NCBI GenBank assembly: GCA_016808115.1
Contig: JAEQBH010000287.1
Span: forward strand, 4,154,001 to 4,218,000
Length of the DNA: 64,000 nucleotides
Reading direction: 5' to 3'
Source of the DNA: Tetrastigma voinierianum
Lineage: Eukaryota; Streptophyta; Magnoliopsida; Vitales; Vitaceae
Part shown: piece by piece, positions 46,576 to 58,000 of the stretch
How positions within the stretch are numbered: position 1 is the first letter of the stretch
How the letters are laid out: each line of letters opens with the position of its first letter
The notes under the pieces: generated by a model
Database searches by the model: none
The model's input: the letters and a program-made list of their open reading frames with translations, nothing else
Told to the model about the DNA's origin: nothing
Program-made: the position numbers and the translations under genes

Positions 46576-49380
46576 AAAACTTATTCATAGAACCCAAAAC
46601 ACACATACAAATTTATGACACTATTACGAAGGACTGTATACAGTCACTGCCAATGACACAAAAGCCTGATACTTAGGACGAAGAACTTGTCTGACTTTAT
46701 GACCTTTATTACAGGGACTATTAATCTAATCCCAGGCAATGGCGCCTGCAGCTTGTTGATCCCTTATACTATATAAACCACGATCTCTTAAGTGAAATGT
46801 TTTCAAAGTTTAGTTTAGTGCGATGTGCAACGAGTGCAGTGGACAAGTAATAAAATGGATTTAAGTCGGTCTCGATCCACCCGAGATCTCGAAATTTTTA
46901 AATCAAGCTATACTGACTACTCAATTTCCATACTATTTGGACTACAAAATGATAGTAGGATTCCGGCGTTAAGGTCTTTATGGAAAATTAAGCGAACAAA
47001 GGAAAATAATGAACCATCAGCATCTTGGAAAAAAAAAAAGAATAAAGAATAGTTAATTTAATAAAGAAATGAATCTTGAATAGTTATCTCGAAGACAAAT
47101 TAATAAAGAAGCGGATATAGTGAACTATCGATTCCTGTGGTTATTACGATAAAATTTCTTGATTATCTCGAGTTTCAAAATCATCCAGCATTGTAGTGCA
47201 TTTGGATCTCTCCACACTTCACATTTATCATCTATTTATGACCCTGATTCTCTCGAATACGAGGAATTAGATAACTACTTTTAAGAGGGACTTCCTTAAT
47301 CACAGGTATTTTTCTTGCGATACTTATTACCCGTTTATGAATGTGGCTTAGCTCCCGAGTTATCGGTCGAAACAAGGATATACAACTTCAGTTGCTCCTC
47401 CTCGAAATTAGAATAGATCAACCTTTCCTTGATTGAATCCGGCTAACCGGGGATTGACTCATATCAGAGATTAGAGTGAACTCATAGCTTGTTTAAATAG
47501 ATAACTCATTGACTCGTTCTTGATTTCTGAAGTGAGGAGAGAGGATTTATCTAAGTGAACTTACAAAGCTGAAAAGATCCCAATAAGCGAGAGGTTAGTA
47601 TACGCTTCCAAGATATGCATTACTCTCAGGAATGTCTTCCTGTGTCGCTCGGAGGACCTCTGGCGAGGCTCAGTGTGGCCCAGCAATCTTACTTGGGTGC
47701 TAAGAGCGATGTCGGATCCCAGGCGATAAACCCAAGGCAGTAAATTAATTAAGCCAGAATTAACAAGGCTGCTTTGGAAAGCGACTACGGGAAAGATAAA
47801 TTATGACTATAACGTTCATAATGGAAATTGGATTCCTGATTCTTGGAGTGCACGTCTGACATTCTCACGATCATAAGAATAAGCGCAGATTTTAGGCTGA
47901 AACAATGAATTCGAAATTTTTACGAACTTCAAACATTCGGTGGTAATTTTGAAAAGAAATTGAAATCACCACACATTAAACTTGACTCAAGCGATAACAT
48001 CAGGTCGGAAAATACAACGAAAATAACAATACGAGCATAATGCGCTCTAAAAGCGTGGAAATAAAAATAAGAAAAATAAAGAAAAGAAAGAAAAATAAAA
48101 GAAAATGAGCCTTAATTTTATCGGAACCTTCTCAAATGCGGCGCGAAGCTCTTTGTAATGAAATTTGGATATTGCGTATTATAGGAGTTCCTGTTTTGGG
48201 CTAATCCCCCGATGTAACTTTGCTTTGTGGGTTTCCAAATGGTTTGGCCCGATTCAACGCATTGTCGCGCGACTTGAGTTTCCTTGTCGTGACATCGCCG
48301 ATGTCGCGACATCACTGCGTCGCGACCTCATTTCGAGTCATACACGGTTTTCAACGTCCAGCTCGTGTTAATCGCGGCGGCGATATCTTGTCGCTGACAT
48401 CTCTTTGTGGCTACGCCTTCACTGGCGGGTTATACGATCGCCGACCTCGATCCATGTCGCGGCGGCCGACATAGTTTGCGATCTTCTCTTGAAGTAGTTT
48501 TGATGCGTGACTTGACCTCTTGTCGTGACATCGGTTCATTCCTTGGCTTTCATCGCTGGTTCTGATGTCGCGACATCGATCTCACGTCAGCGACATCAAC
48601 GGATTCTGCGGGGCTTTATTTGGTTACTCCTAATGCCGGCGACCTCGATTCCGCGTCGCGACATCGACTGAGTCTTTGCGGGTCTTCACTTGTCTTCGGA
48701 TATGACATCAATATCGTTATACGTATTAGCGTTTTGTAACGATCTTGTGCGCCACTTGTATCTTTCCTTTGATTTACTCTTCTTTGTCGCGACATCAATC
48801 TCTTGTATCGTGACATCACTTCATGCACTCGAGTTTCAATGGTCGTTCTGATGTCGTGAAATGGTGTCTTGTCGCGACCTCGCATAGGGACTTGAACTTG
48901 ATGGCGGTGCGTGTCGCGACGGATCCGCGTTGCGACATCGGCGGATTAGGCCTTCATCGGTCGAACCTCATAGCTTAAGGTGTTTTACATTTGTCGACCT
49001 CTTATCCGTCTGACATCGACTGTATCGCGACCTCGAATCTTTGTCGCTGACGTCGTTATAACAACTCACGGTGCCGCGGTACCTTATCCCCAGTACTTCT
49101 TTATCTTCTGCATAATGTTCCTTCATTCTCTTGGTGTAGCGACCTCGGAATTTATTTGTCTGAACCAGCGCATCGATAGATGGTGTTGTTTAGATTACTC
49201 TGCCATTGTTGCGCTTTTCCTCACTTGTGCGTATTTTTCCTCTTTGCATTTTCTTGCTCACCCATTTACGCTATGCCAGAGATGGGTGGGTTTCTTCATA
49301 TTTACGCGATGAATTGTCTCTTTTGATATGAAAATTAAGCAGAAAAATGGACTAAAAATAGATGACTTTTAAGCTCATCA
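46576..49380 (-). repeat. Element C 5' LTR
   Basis: Partner of 33662-36519, ending AAGCTCATCA at 49380. It has a further PBS-like GGCAATGGCGCC near 46736, the CTATATAAACC segment near 46769, a GAAAAATAAAAGAAA tract (48060-48107) and the palindrome array. Confidence 0.82.
48282..49145. repeat. GTCGCGAC palindrome array in C 5' LTR
   Basis: About seven exact octamers by hand count among many near copies, the counterpart of 35362-36275. The ORF at 48885-48616 on the minus strand runs through it and is not a gene. Confidence 0.85.
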
Positions 49381-49385
49381 AGGGC

Positions 49386-50870
49386 CCAACTTAGAACCAT
49401 AAATAGCGGTTGCTTTCTGAAGGAAGCGACTCTTGCGGCTCAGCGAGAAGTGCGGGTAGCTAGGCTTGTGTATTTTAATTTTTTGTTTCTTTTTCTTTGT
49501 TTCTTTGTTATTTTAGATTAGATTAGAGTAGATTGTTATTTCATTTGAATTTACGGATGCGGATGTTAGTTGTTGAAGTTGAAGTGAATGCAGAATGTTA
49601 TTTTCTTTCAAATTAGCACGCTGGTTGGTTTGAAGTCGAACAAATTTGGAATTCGAATGTCAGTTCAGTTCTGATGAATTCTTTTGATGGGAACTCTTGT
49701 TAGTGTAATATTAATTTAGAAACCCGACTTAGTTGAATTTTATTGTTAGAATTTATCTTTCTGCATAAATTTATCGAGTCTGCGAATTCGGTCTTGAATA
49801 CGCTTCTTAGTTTTGTTTATTTTGTATCACGATCCAAATATCGATGTGTCTATGCTGTAATAAGTTGTTCGTACTCTGATTTGGGGAGGCCCTCGAGTGA
49901 CAGAGAAGGCATTCTGAGGAATCTTGAACAACAATTTCTCGAGGTATGCGAACCTAATATTGGGGATCTAATAGACCTCTGTAATTTTAATCATTCATCT
50001 TACCAAAACTGGCTTAGAAGATAGGTTGAATGACACTGTCAGTTAAAATGGCGAGAGTTACCTCTCGGTCGAAGCCGGTAAGTTGTCTCGTGTTAGTAAG
50101 GATCTAATCAAGGAAAGAATGAACTGTTCCAATTTTGAGGATGAGAAACTAGTATAGTGTAAACCCATGCTTAGCCTATGTCTTAGGAGCTAAGGTTTAC
50201 AATCCACATTTTGGGTATGAAGTATTGAAAAAGAAAAATACGAGCAAGGCAGCTACGATTAAAAGTATCTAATCCTGTCTTGAAGAAAGCAGGGAGAGAT
50301 TAGATGATGAAATGTGTCGTTAAGGGAGAAGTCATGGCATTACCATCTTCCATGGGCTGATTCATCCCGGGGTTCATGAGCGAAGTTACGAGTTATCTGC
50401 GGGAATTGATGTTCCTAATGGTTGTATTTTAAGCAGCGTCCCTTTAAAACTAACGGCCAGTCTATTTCTTTTAATTTTTTATTTTAGTTTTAAACATTAT
50501 TTCATTTGTTCTAGTTTACATATCTTTATTCTTTCATTATTTTAAAGTTGCTGGACCGTCTCTTGCATTTCGTCGAATGGTATAGAGCTTGAGTAGTCGG
50601 GGTAGTTGATTGAGAATTCAGAGATCTACGTGGGATCGATATCTGGACTTAAATCCACTTTATTACTTGTTGATCTGTGCATGCGGAATCGTGGATCCCT
50701 ATGCCTCCCTCCTACCTCCACCATAAGGATTATCTACTCTTAAGGAAGCGCTTTTAATCGGTATAATTGTAAAAAAATATAACAAACAAGTTTCATGGCA
50801 TTGTGCTGGAGACTGAAATGATAATCCTTGATAGTGTCATAAATTTATATATGTCTTTAGTCTTTGAACA
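49386..50870 (+). repeat. Element D 5' LTR, part 2
   Basis: The LTR of D resumes right after C. It matches 62236-63733, including the TATA-like CATAAATA (49398-49405), a T-rich TTTCTTTTTCTTTGTTTC tract (49490-49512), the CTTAGGAGCTAAGGTTTAC block near 50183 and the end TCTTTGAACA at 50870. Confidence 0.87.
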
Positions 50871-50875
50871 AGTTT

Positions 50876-50885
50876 TGGCGCCGTT
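50876..50885 (+). other. Element D primer-binding site
   Basis: TGGCGCCGTT begins five bases after the LTR end and is an exact match to the first ten bases of the tRNA-Asp-type PBS; the following bases have diverged. Confidence 0.75.
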
Positions 50886-51168
50886 AAAGTCGAAAAGAAT
50901 TAATTAGATCAATATTTTTGTGAAGAAGGAAATCTTAATTTGGACATTTTTAAAGAAAGAGCAAAGTAATTTTTTCAAGCGTGACTACATTGGTCAACAA
51001 ATTTTAACAAACCATGTTGAAAATATTTGTTAGAGTTTGACTAATCTGACAATGAGTATGCTTTATTTCGGGGAAAACCTTTAATGTAGGAAACGAGATC
51101 GACTGATTCAGTGATTGAGTGGGGAGAACGCTCGGGGAGCTTAAGAAAGACAAAAGGCTGACGCGGCT

Positions 51169-52480
51169 ATGGCGAGAAGAGAGACATGACTGAAACAGGA
51201 GGAACATGAGACCACAGCGACGAAGACCCCATTACTAACCTGATGGAGGATTTACGGGCTATTGAAGAGTACTCTTGATCGGGCTGATATCTGATGGATG
51301 CAGCAAATTTTGAACTAAAGCCGACCTTAATTCTGATGATTTGCTAACATCCAGTTTCTTGGTCATCCCATAGAGACCCGAATGAGCACACAGGAAGATT
51401 TCTCGGGATGCATTTATCTGAGTGAAATTTGAGCGATTGTGAGACGGAGGTGAAGTAAACTCATCTCTTCCCATTTTACTTTGAGAGACATAGAAGCCAC
51501 ATGGTATGAATCATTTACCATATGGTTTTGTTGATACTTAGGAAGAGTTGGTAGAAGCTTACTTAAGGCAGATTCTTTCCCCCATCTCTCACTTCAGAGA
51601 GACGAAGAGAGATAATTGTATTTCAACGAAGATAGAGCATGCCAGCTTAAGGAAAGATTCAAAAGATTCTTTGAAGAGGTGCCCTGATGCATGGAATGGG
51701 CTTGAAGACCAGGATGGATATAGTGTATCAAGCTCTGCGGGCTGAGTACATCGAAATTATTATCGATGCTTCATCTTTGTGGAGCATTGACGAAAAGTGT
51801 AGAAGAAGCGAGATATACGATAGAGGACACGGCAAAATGCAAATGAAAGCTCCATGCGAGATTTTCAAAGAGGTAGTGCTTGAGGAAGGAAAAGGGTCAT
51901 AAATTTGTGAATGGCAAAGCGGCATGGAGAAATTAAGTTGGATCTTTATAATGCATAAAGGATGGACAAACAAGAGAGGAAGTCTGGCTTGCTCATGAAA
52001 TAGGAGGCGTTAGAATTGATGAGAAGAAGTGCGTGTAGTATGAAGAAGATTCTTATGGTCTTTGAGAGGTTAGAAGAATGCGTGAGCGAGCGAAAGTTAG
52101 CATTTCAAGCCGTCTAACACGCCCATACAGCACCATCCGGCGAAACCATGAGAATTTCTCATATGGTGGAGGGCATTACATGGCCAGCGGGGGCGACATC
52201 CTCGACAAGGATATAAGTACACGGTTCAATGGCGACGGCAAAAGTGAGAAGCGAAATGAATCTTTAGGGTCGGAAGGAGAACCTACCATTTGAGAACAAA
52301 TGATCACGAGTTCATGGGGATAACAAGAAATTTGTACAATTCCATGAAACGAAACTATCGACTTGAAACTTTCAGAGTGCGATACCAGTGTTGAGAAGAA
52401 TGCTGAGTGCTTCAGAAAAATCTAGAACCTGAAGTAGGAAATTGGCCTGAATATGCAAATCGAACAATGGAACATTCTAG
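51169..52480 (+). pseudogene. Element D gag remnant
   Basis: A start codon at 51169 lies 293 bases after the PBS. Blocks in order across frames: DPITNLMEDLRAIEEYS (51225-51275), then a GHP..DPNEH segment near 51360, ATWYESF near 51510, EELVEAYL (51540-51565), an RCP segment (51681-51690), and MDIVYQAL near 51714. These are standard Athila gag landmarks and parallel those in C. Gag forms the particle. Stops and frameshifts occur every 50-150 bases. Confidence 0.82.
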
Positions 52481-53330
52481 TGACACGGGAAAGAACCACC
52501 AAAACTGCGTGCAATTTAATTGAGAAGTGGGAAGGATTTGGCTTGACCAGCAAAGACGGATAAACGAAGAGTGAGGCGAAAGAAGAGAATGAAAAGAAGA
52601 GAGAACGGCTGATTGAACGGATGAAAGGAAGAAATGACCCCGGAAAAAGAAAGAAGGAGTACGACTTATGTTCTGGTGCCATTCCCATGAGACTTGAAGT
52701 CAAAGAAGAAACAGTTTCTAATTCTTGGATCTTATCAAGAAAATAGAAATAAATATCCCATTTGCAGAGGTGATTAGTCAAATGCCTCTTTATGAAAAAT
52801 TTTTGAAGGAGGTGTTGAACGAGAAAGAAAGATAGGCGAGGGTATAGTTAACCTTGTTTGCTTCATGCGGTGTCATTATCTGACGAAGCTCAACAGATGA
52901 AAGACCCGACGAGTTTCATTCCTGTGCATAAAAATGTGAGTTAGCTTTATGTGACTGGAGCAAGTATAAATTTGATGCCTCTATCGAGTTGTCTCGAACT
53001 TAATTTGGGAACTAACTGGCCGTGATTACTTCTGAGATGGCTGATAGATCAATGCTTACAAACGGGAGGCGATACGAAAGATATTATACGTCGAGGTTGG
53101 GAAATTCATTTTTCCCCGAGTAGATTTTGTTATCATGCGGATGGATGAAGATCCTCGAGTTCCTCTGTTCTTGGGAAGACAGCTTTCTTATAGCCGGGGC
53201 TGCTATGATTGGCTTGTCTGGGTGAAGTAACACTCAGAGTTGGAAATGAAGCAGTGCATTTTAATATTAATAGGAGTCTGGAATATCTGTGTAAGGGAAA
53301 GGCAGGTTGTATGGGTAAGAAGCATTGCTT
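52481..53330 (+). pseudogene. Element D gag-protease linker and protease remnant
   Basis: A Lys/Glu/Arg-rich stretch (52560-52660) leads into INIPFAEVISQMPLYEKFLK (about 52750-52810), the conserved gag-protease junction also seen in B. The protease end is represented by VPLFLGRQLS (53158-53190), where the usual motif is ILGRPFLAT. The catalytic triad was not read. Two or more frame changes are visible. Confidence 0.75.
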
Positions 53331-53879
53331 CAATGATGAAATGAATTACGATTGTATCATTGAAAACTCTATCAATGAAATTGAAATGAATTTTCAATAC
53401 CTTGAGCTTTGATTGTGAAGTTACGCAGCGAATTTGCTAATAATGAAAGCAGTCTCGAGTATAGTAAGCAGTCGAGATGAAGTGAGCGACGAACCACGAC
53501 AAACTCGCCCAGATGGAAACTAGTGCGAAGGGTTAACGGTGAAGGAGTTACTTGATCATTTGAAATCTGAGTTTTAGAGTCGAGAAAGAAAAAACCAGAT
53601 ATCATATATTTATTGGTGGAAAGTAGGCAGTTCTTTGGTAATTTTGAGAAAATGAGGAAGCGATTGCTTGGTTGGTGAAGATGCGGTGTAGTCCCTCTGT
53701 TGTATGCACAAAATATTGCTGGAAGATAATGCAAGGCTTTGTTGAAGCATCAAAAGGCTAGACAATCGCTGAAAGAAGTTGTCGAGAGAAAAGAAGTTAC
53801 GGGGAAATGGTTAAATGCGGGATTATATATGCTCTCTGAATCAGGTTCTTAAGGTAAGCCCAGTACATATGGTTCCCAG

Positions 53880-54590
53880 TTGTTCTTTATGTCGAAATGA
53901 AAAAGAATGAACTTATTCCTATAAGGCGCTGTGGGATGGAGGTTGTCATTTCTGAAAAATTAGAATCTGCAGCGAAAGGATCATTTTCTCCCACCTTTCA
54001 TCGATCGAATCTTGATGGTTGGCGAGGACACCCTGCGTTTTGTTTTCTTGATGGATACTGCGGATATAATAATAGCTATTGCACGAAGACCCGAGAGAGA
54101 AAACCACTTTTACATGTCTATTTGGTACTTTTGCTTTTAAGAAGAATACCATTGGGCGTGTAATGCTCTGTTGCCTTCAGATGCATGATGTCTATATTTT
54201 ACGTCCCAGCGAAGAAGTTATGGAGATCTTCATGGATGATTTTACGATGTATGGATCAGGTTTTGAGCAGTATAGCACAGAGACGTACTTCAAGGTGCAG
54301 GACAAAATCTAGCTTTGAATTGGGAAAAATGCCATTTATGGATTAAGGTGTCTTGGGCACGTGGTTTTACAACGAGGCTTCAGTAGACAATGAGGTTTGA
54401 TTATAAAGACTGTGCCACCAAAACCTGATCGAGGGAATCGAAGTTTCTTGGACATGCTGGATTTTATAGAAGATTTATGGAATTTCTCAAAATTGCTAGA
54501 CCAGCTATGCGATTACTGAAAGATAATGAGTTGCTATTTTGATGAATCTGCCATAAAGCATTTGAAGAAATCGAATCGGACTAGTGGAAG
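53880..54590 (+). pseudogene. Element D reverse transcriptase remnant
   Basis: An open frame from 53897 to 54163 begins MKKNELIPIRR and includes GHPAFCFLDGYCGYNN (about 54020-54080). The next frame includes EKTTFTCLFGTFAFKK (54090-54140), then MHDVYI and EEVMEIFMDDFTMYGSGFEQ (about 54205-54270), the catalytic FMDD box. The downstream LNWEKCHLWI-like and LGH segments (54315-54360) follow in other frames. Motif order is intact but frames are not. Confidence 0.87.
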
Positions 54591-55030
54591 CTCCCGTGCG
54601 TAGCAAAAGCAGTTAGACAAGAGAATTTGAGATCATGTGTGATGCTAGTGATTTTGCAATGGGAATTTGTATTGGACGAAAGATAAAAGGTGTTCAAAGG
54701 CCATCACTATGTGAAACCTTTAATGACCTGAAAATTACTCTACTCTTGAAAAAGAGATGTTGGCAATAGTGTTTGCATGTGAAAATTCCAGGCCATATAT
54801 TTTAAATCATTGTTGTTATACACAACGATCATGCATCAATTAAATATTTAATGGCAAAGAAGGAAGCAAAGCCAAGATTGATCGAATTACGATTATTATT
54901 GTTCGCGAATTTGATTTAGAAATTAAAACCGAAGAGCGTGGCGATGTGATAGGCGATGTATCAGTAAAAAAAAGGAACCTTATACTAAAGAAAAGGAAGC
55001 CACTTGAGAAAAATTTTAGGATGACGATTA
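54591..55030 (+). pseudogene. Element D RNase H remnant
   Basis: CDASDFAMGICIG at 54640-54677 has the first catalytic Asp of the RNase H fold, followed by a TFND.K segment, and HNDHASIKYLMAKKEAKPRL at about 54820-54885, where the usual form is YTDHAALKYL. A GDVI-like end near 54945 corresponds to the ENVVADHLSR terminus. Confidence 0.8.
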
Positions 55031-56290
55031 TTATTTAATTTTATCCTCCAATCACCACTGGTATCTTTGATATTGTGAATTTCTTAGCTTATTGGAATTA
55101 TGCCACGAGAGTCGATTCTGTGAGAAGAAAAAAGAGATTAGGGTGTGAAATTACCATCAGGGATGATCCGTATCTGTTTAAAAGAGAGCTGATCGATTAT
55201 AAGGAGATGTACGAGTGAGCAAAGCATGATTTGCAAGAATAATACATGCATCACCTTATCGGAGACACTTTGAGAGAAGTAACAAACCCTGAAATTCTCA
55301 GGTCGAATTTTCTTGGCTCTGATTACAGATTTGTTTGAATGGGTAAGTTATGATCGATGCGAAAGAATGAAATATCGGCCCAGGCATGAGATGCCTATAG
55401 TGTCTGTTGTCTGGTGTTTGATGTATAGGGAATGGATTTATGGGGCCTTTTCGAGTTTCATTGAAATATATACATACTCTATTTATGGATTATGTATCGA
55501 AAATGGAGTAGAAATGATGACTTGTCCTAAGAATGATGCAATACGGTTGTGGGGTTTTTACAAGAAATATTCTTAGCGATTTGGAACACCTAGAACTATA
55601 ATTAGTGATGGAGGAAGCCATTTGCAAATAAGGTGTTTAGCGAGCTCATGAGCGAGATATGGTATCGAACCACGTTTATGAGCTTGGCTTATCATCCTCG
55701 ATCAAATGGGCGGTAGGCTGACGGAAATAAAGAAAATTACGGAAAGGCGCGAGTTCTAGCGGGGAAGATTGGTCTTTGAGAAGCTTGATGATGCATTATG
55801 GGCATATAGGGTACATTTTTAATACTCATTGGAATGTCCAATCTCAGAGACTTGTCTTTGGAAAACCATGTCACCTCCCTCTTGAAGCTGGAATCTGAAA
55901 GCCACGTGGGCCCGTGAAGCAATTTGAACCGATTTCAAGATTGCAAAGGAAGAGACTTCTCGACTAAATGAAGCTGGCGAGAAGCGAAGCCTATGAAATC
56001 TTTAGAATATGCTCTGAGACGAAACCGAAGAAATGGCGTGTCGAAAGGATTACGAGAAGAGTTCGGAAGCGGGGGATAAGGTCTTGTTGTTTATCTCAGT
56101 TAAGATGATTTCGAGGGAAGAGCGGGGAAATCAAAATGGAGTGGCCATATCTGGTGGTGTCAAGTACTATCTTTGGGCGATAACACTCGGGCGATCTTTG
56201 GGAAGAATTTCAAAGTTAATGGCGAGGCGAAACAACATCTCGCGGAAAGAAAGGAAGAACTCATTTAATTGAATTGGAGAGAAAGCATAA
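55031..56290 (+). pseudogene. Element D integrase remnant
   Basis: Blocks in order: IIRRC (N-terminal zinc-binding region) near 55195; AFSSF and a MTCPKNDAIRLWGFYKK segment at 55515-55570; FGTPRTIISDGGSH at about 55580-55622, with the second catalytic Asp; a Lys/Leu-rich region around KLDDALWAYR at 55780-55812; and a terminal segment near 56200 with KLMARRN. The HPQTDGQ-type block is degraded (a HPRSNG-like reading near 55695). This is the Athila type, without a chromodomain. Confidence 0.82.
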
Positions 56291-56339
56291 AACGGCTAGT
56301 CAGTGAGACTCAAGGAGCGGCTCTGGGAGGCAACCCATA

Positions 56340-56425
56340 TAGATTTTTTTTTATATAGACTTCGATTTTTTTTTTTTTTTTTTTTATTGTCTGGCATTTT
56401 TTGAAATTTTTTTTTAGTTCTAGTC
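56340..56425. repeat. Poly-T tracts after integrase of D
   Basis: Two T runs (56346-56354 and 56368-56386) and a shorter one near 56407 sit right after the last integrase codons. They are low complexity and would be T-rich in the element RNA. Confidence 0.9.
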
Positions 56426-56721
56426 ATGATTTGATAAATTGCTAGGTTAGTACTAGATTAATTTAATCGTTTTTTGGAATTGTTACAATATGCGGATGGA
56501 AGAATCGTGGCTCGGCGAGAAGGAACAAACTCGCGAATTTACTCCGACACTTCACGAGGACATAGCAACTCGAAGAATCTTTCTCCTATAAATTACGTGA
56601 AAATTGAATAGAATCACGTTTTTGGGTAAGCTGGGAATGATTAAATGGATGCTAAGAATGTGCAAATTAATAAAGTGAAAATTTGTCGATCACATGGAAA
56701 TTTAGGGCGTATGCGGACTAA

Positions 56722-57070
56722 GTCGTGACCCAGGTATGTATGTCGCGTGAAGTTGAGTCGCTGACTTGAGTCGATGCGAAGGAAGGACGAGGCCTGGAGT
56801 GTGACCGATTTTTATGTCGCGGCGGTGAGGGTCGCGACATAACATTTAATTCTGAACAAAGACAATCCCTTCAAAAGAGTGGTGAAGTCGCATTAACTCA
56901 ATATGTCTAAAATACGATGTAGCGGCTGATGATAACTTATCCTCCCACGGTTTACTTATGTGCGACAAACGAGAATAAGTCGTGACGCCAAGAACCAATA
57001 TGCGGTAGGCCAGTTTTAATTTTGCCTAAGTGTGTGACACACAATCACGACTACGAAATTAAAGTCGCGA
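56722..57070. repeat. GTCGCGAC cluster between integrase and ORF2 of D
   Basis: Two exact octamers (near 56830 and 57063) plus several one-base variants (GTCGTGAC, GTCGCGTGA, GTCGCTGAC). The position is equivalent to 40350-40742 in C. Confidence 0.8.
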
Positions 57071-57256
57071 CAAACACAAATAAATGAAGTAATAAGAATT
57101 GACATAATAATTGAATTGCAAGCTGTTGAGAAACTCCCTCCACTACCGTCTCCTTCCTTTGGAAGCAAATACAACCTTTCATCTTCGCATATTCTGATTC
57201 TCGATTCTTGCAGACCACAGAAATCAACTTCTTCCTAAAAACCTTAGATTTCTCTA

Positions 57257-58000
57257 ATGGCGAACCTTGACCCTCATCCCAAATGCGGCGAAATCATGGA
57301 GGAGTATGTACTCGGACCCGAAGGGAAGTTCATACGGAACTGAAAGGGAGAGCAGTCGTTAGACGACGGAAGTTGACCGGTTACAAAGCGACGGAAAGAG
57401 AAAAAGGAAAGAAAGCGGCAAAGAAGAAGAGGAAAACAAGTTCGTCTCGAGGAAGAAACATACGTCGAGGAGAAAAAGCACTATCTTTGGAAGGTTGCTT
57501 AGGAGAAGGGGCTTGATTGACTCATCACCTCAGGAATTAATAGAGTAAAGAGGGTGGGAGGAGTGCAGCGAACATAAAAAATGCGGATATCACGGCGGTC
57601 GTCAGAGGTACACTCCAATTTGGTTGGGAGGAAGGAGAGCTCTGTTTATGTCAGAGGAGTTTGGGTGCCTTATGGAGCTAAGACTATTAATGAAATGTAT
57701 GAAATGGAAGGGCAGAAGAATGGATCAAAATTCGAGGCGATAGGCAATACTAGTGAGGAAGTGCGAGAAAAATTACGAGACGGTGAGGCGGTGGAAGAAA
57801 AGGAAAAGGAGAGAAAAGATTTTGGTAGGGGAGATTTGTGAAGAGCGAAAGTGTGGTTTTACTTCTAGCCTGCAGTATGGTCCAAAGCATGCGCACCCAG
57901 TAAGAAGAGCGAAAGCTGATGTAATGCCATCTTTGAAGGAGTGCAAGATTGATCTTTGGAGCAGTTATTAGAAAATTCTATAATGGTACCATGAAAGGTA
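57257..58000 (+). pseudogene. Element D ORF2 (extra 3' ORF, plant transposon-protein-like)
   Basis: A start codon at 57257 opens MANLDPHPKCGEIMEEYVLG, then frames shift. A Lys/Arg-rich stretch (KKAAKKKRK near 57410) may be a nuclear-localisation-like segment. At 57610-57745 the frame reads SNLVGRKESSVYVRGVWVPY, then GAKTINEMYEMEG and NGSKFEAIGN. The block VYVRGVWVP..A.TIN is shared in degraded form with ORF2 of C and resembles the plant family named putative plant transposon protein. Function is unknown. It follows a spacer bearing GTCGCGAC palindromes. Confidence 0.68.

Larger units (their letters stand above)
33662..49380 (-). mobile_element. Element C: Athila-type Ty3/gypsy nested in the 5' LTR of D
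   Basis: LTRs at 33662-36519 and about 46576-49380 align over about 2.8 kb. The right side is the 5' end, shown by the minus-strand PBS at 46562-46574, gag starting at 46202 and integrase ending near 41130. ORF2 lies at 40121-38891 and the 3' non-coding region at 36520-38890. Flanks GGG near 33660 and AGGGC at 49381-49385 may be a worn target duplication. On either side the LTR of D is continuous when compared with its intact partner around 62230. All genes are disrupted. Confidence 0.87.

Noticed and set aside
50876..50885. TGGCGCC-type sequences as tRNA genes
   Set aside because: They match only the tRNA 3' end complement and sit at LTR junctions; no cloverleaf sequence surrounds them.
52422..52781. 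Minus-strand 119-codon frame rich in S, F and L
   Set aside because: It is the reverse complement of the Lys/Glu-rich gag linker of D, which has coding similarity on the plus strand.
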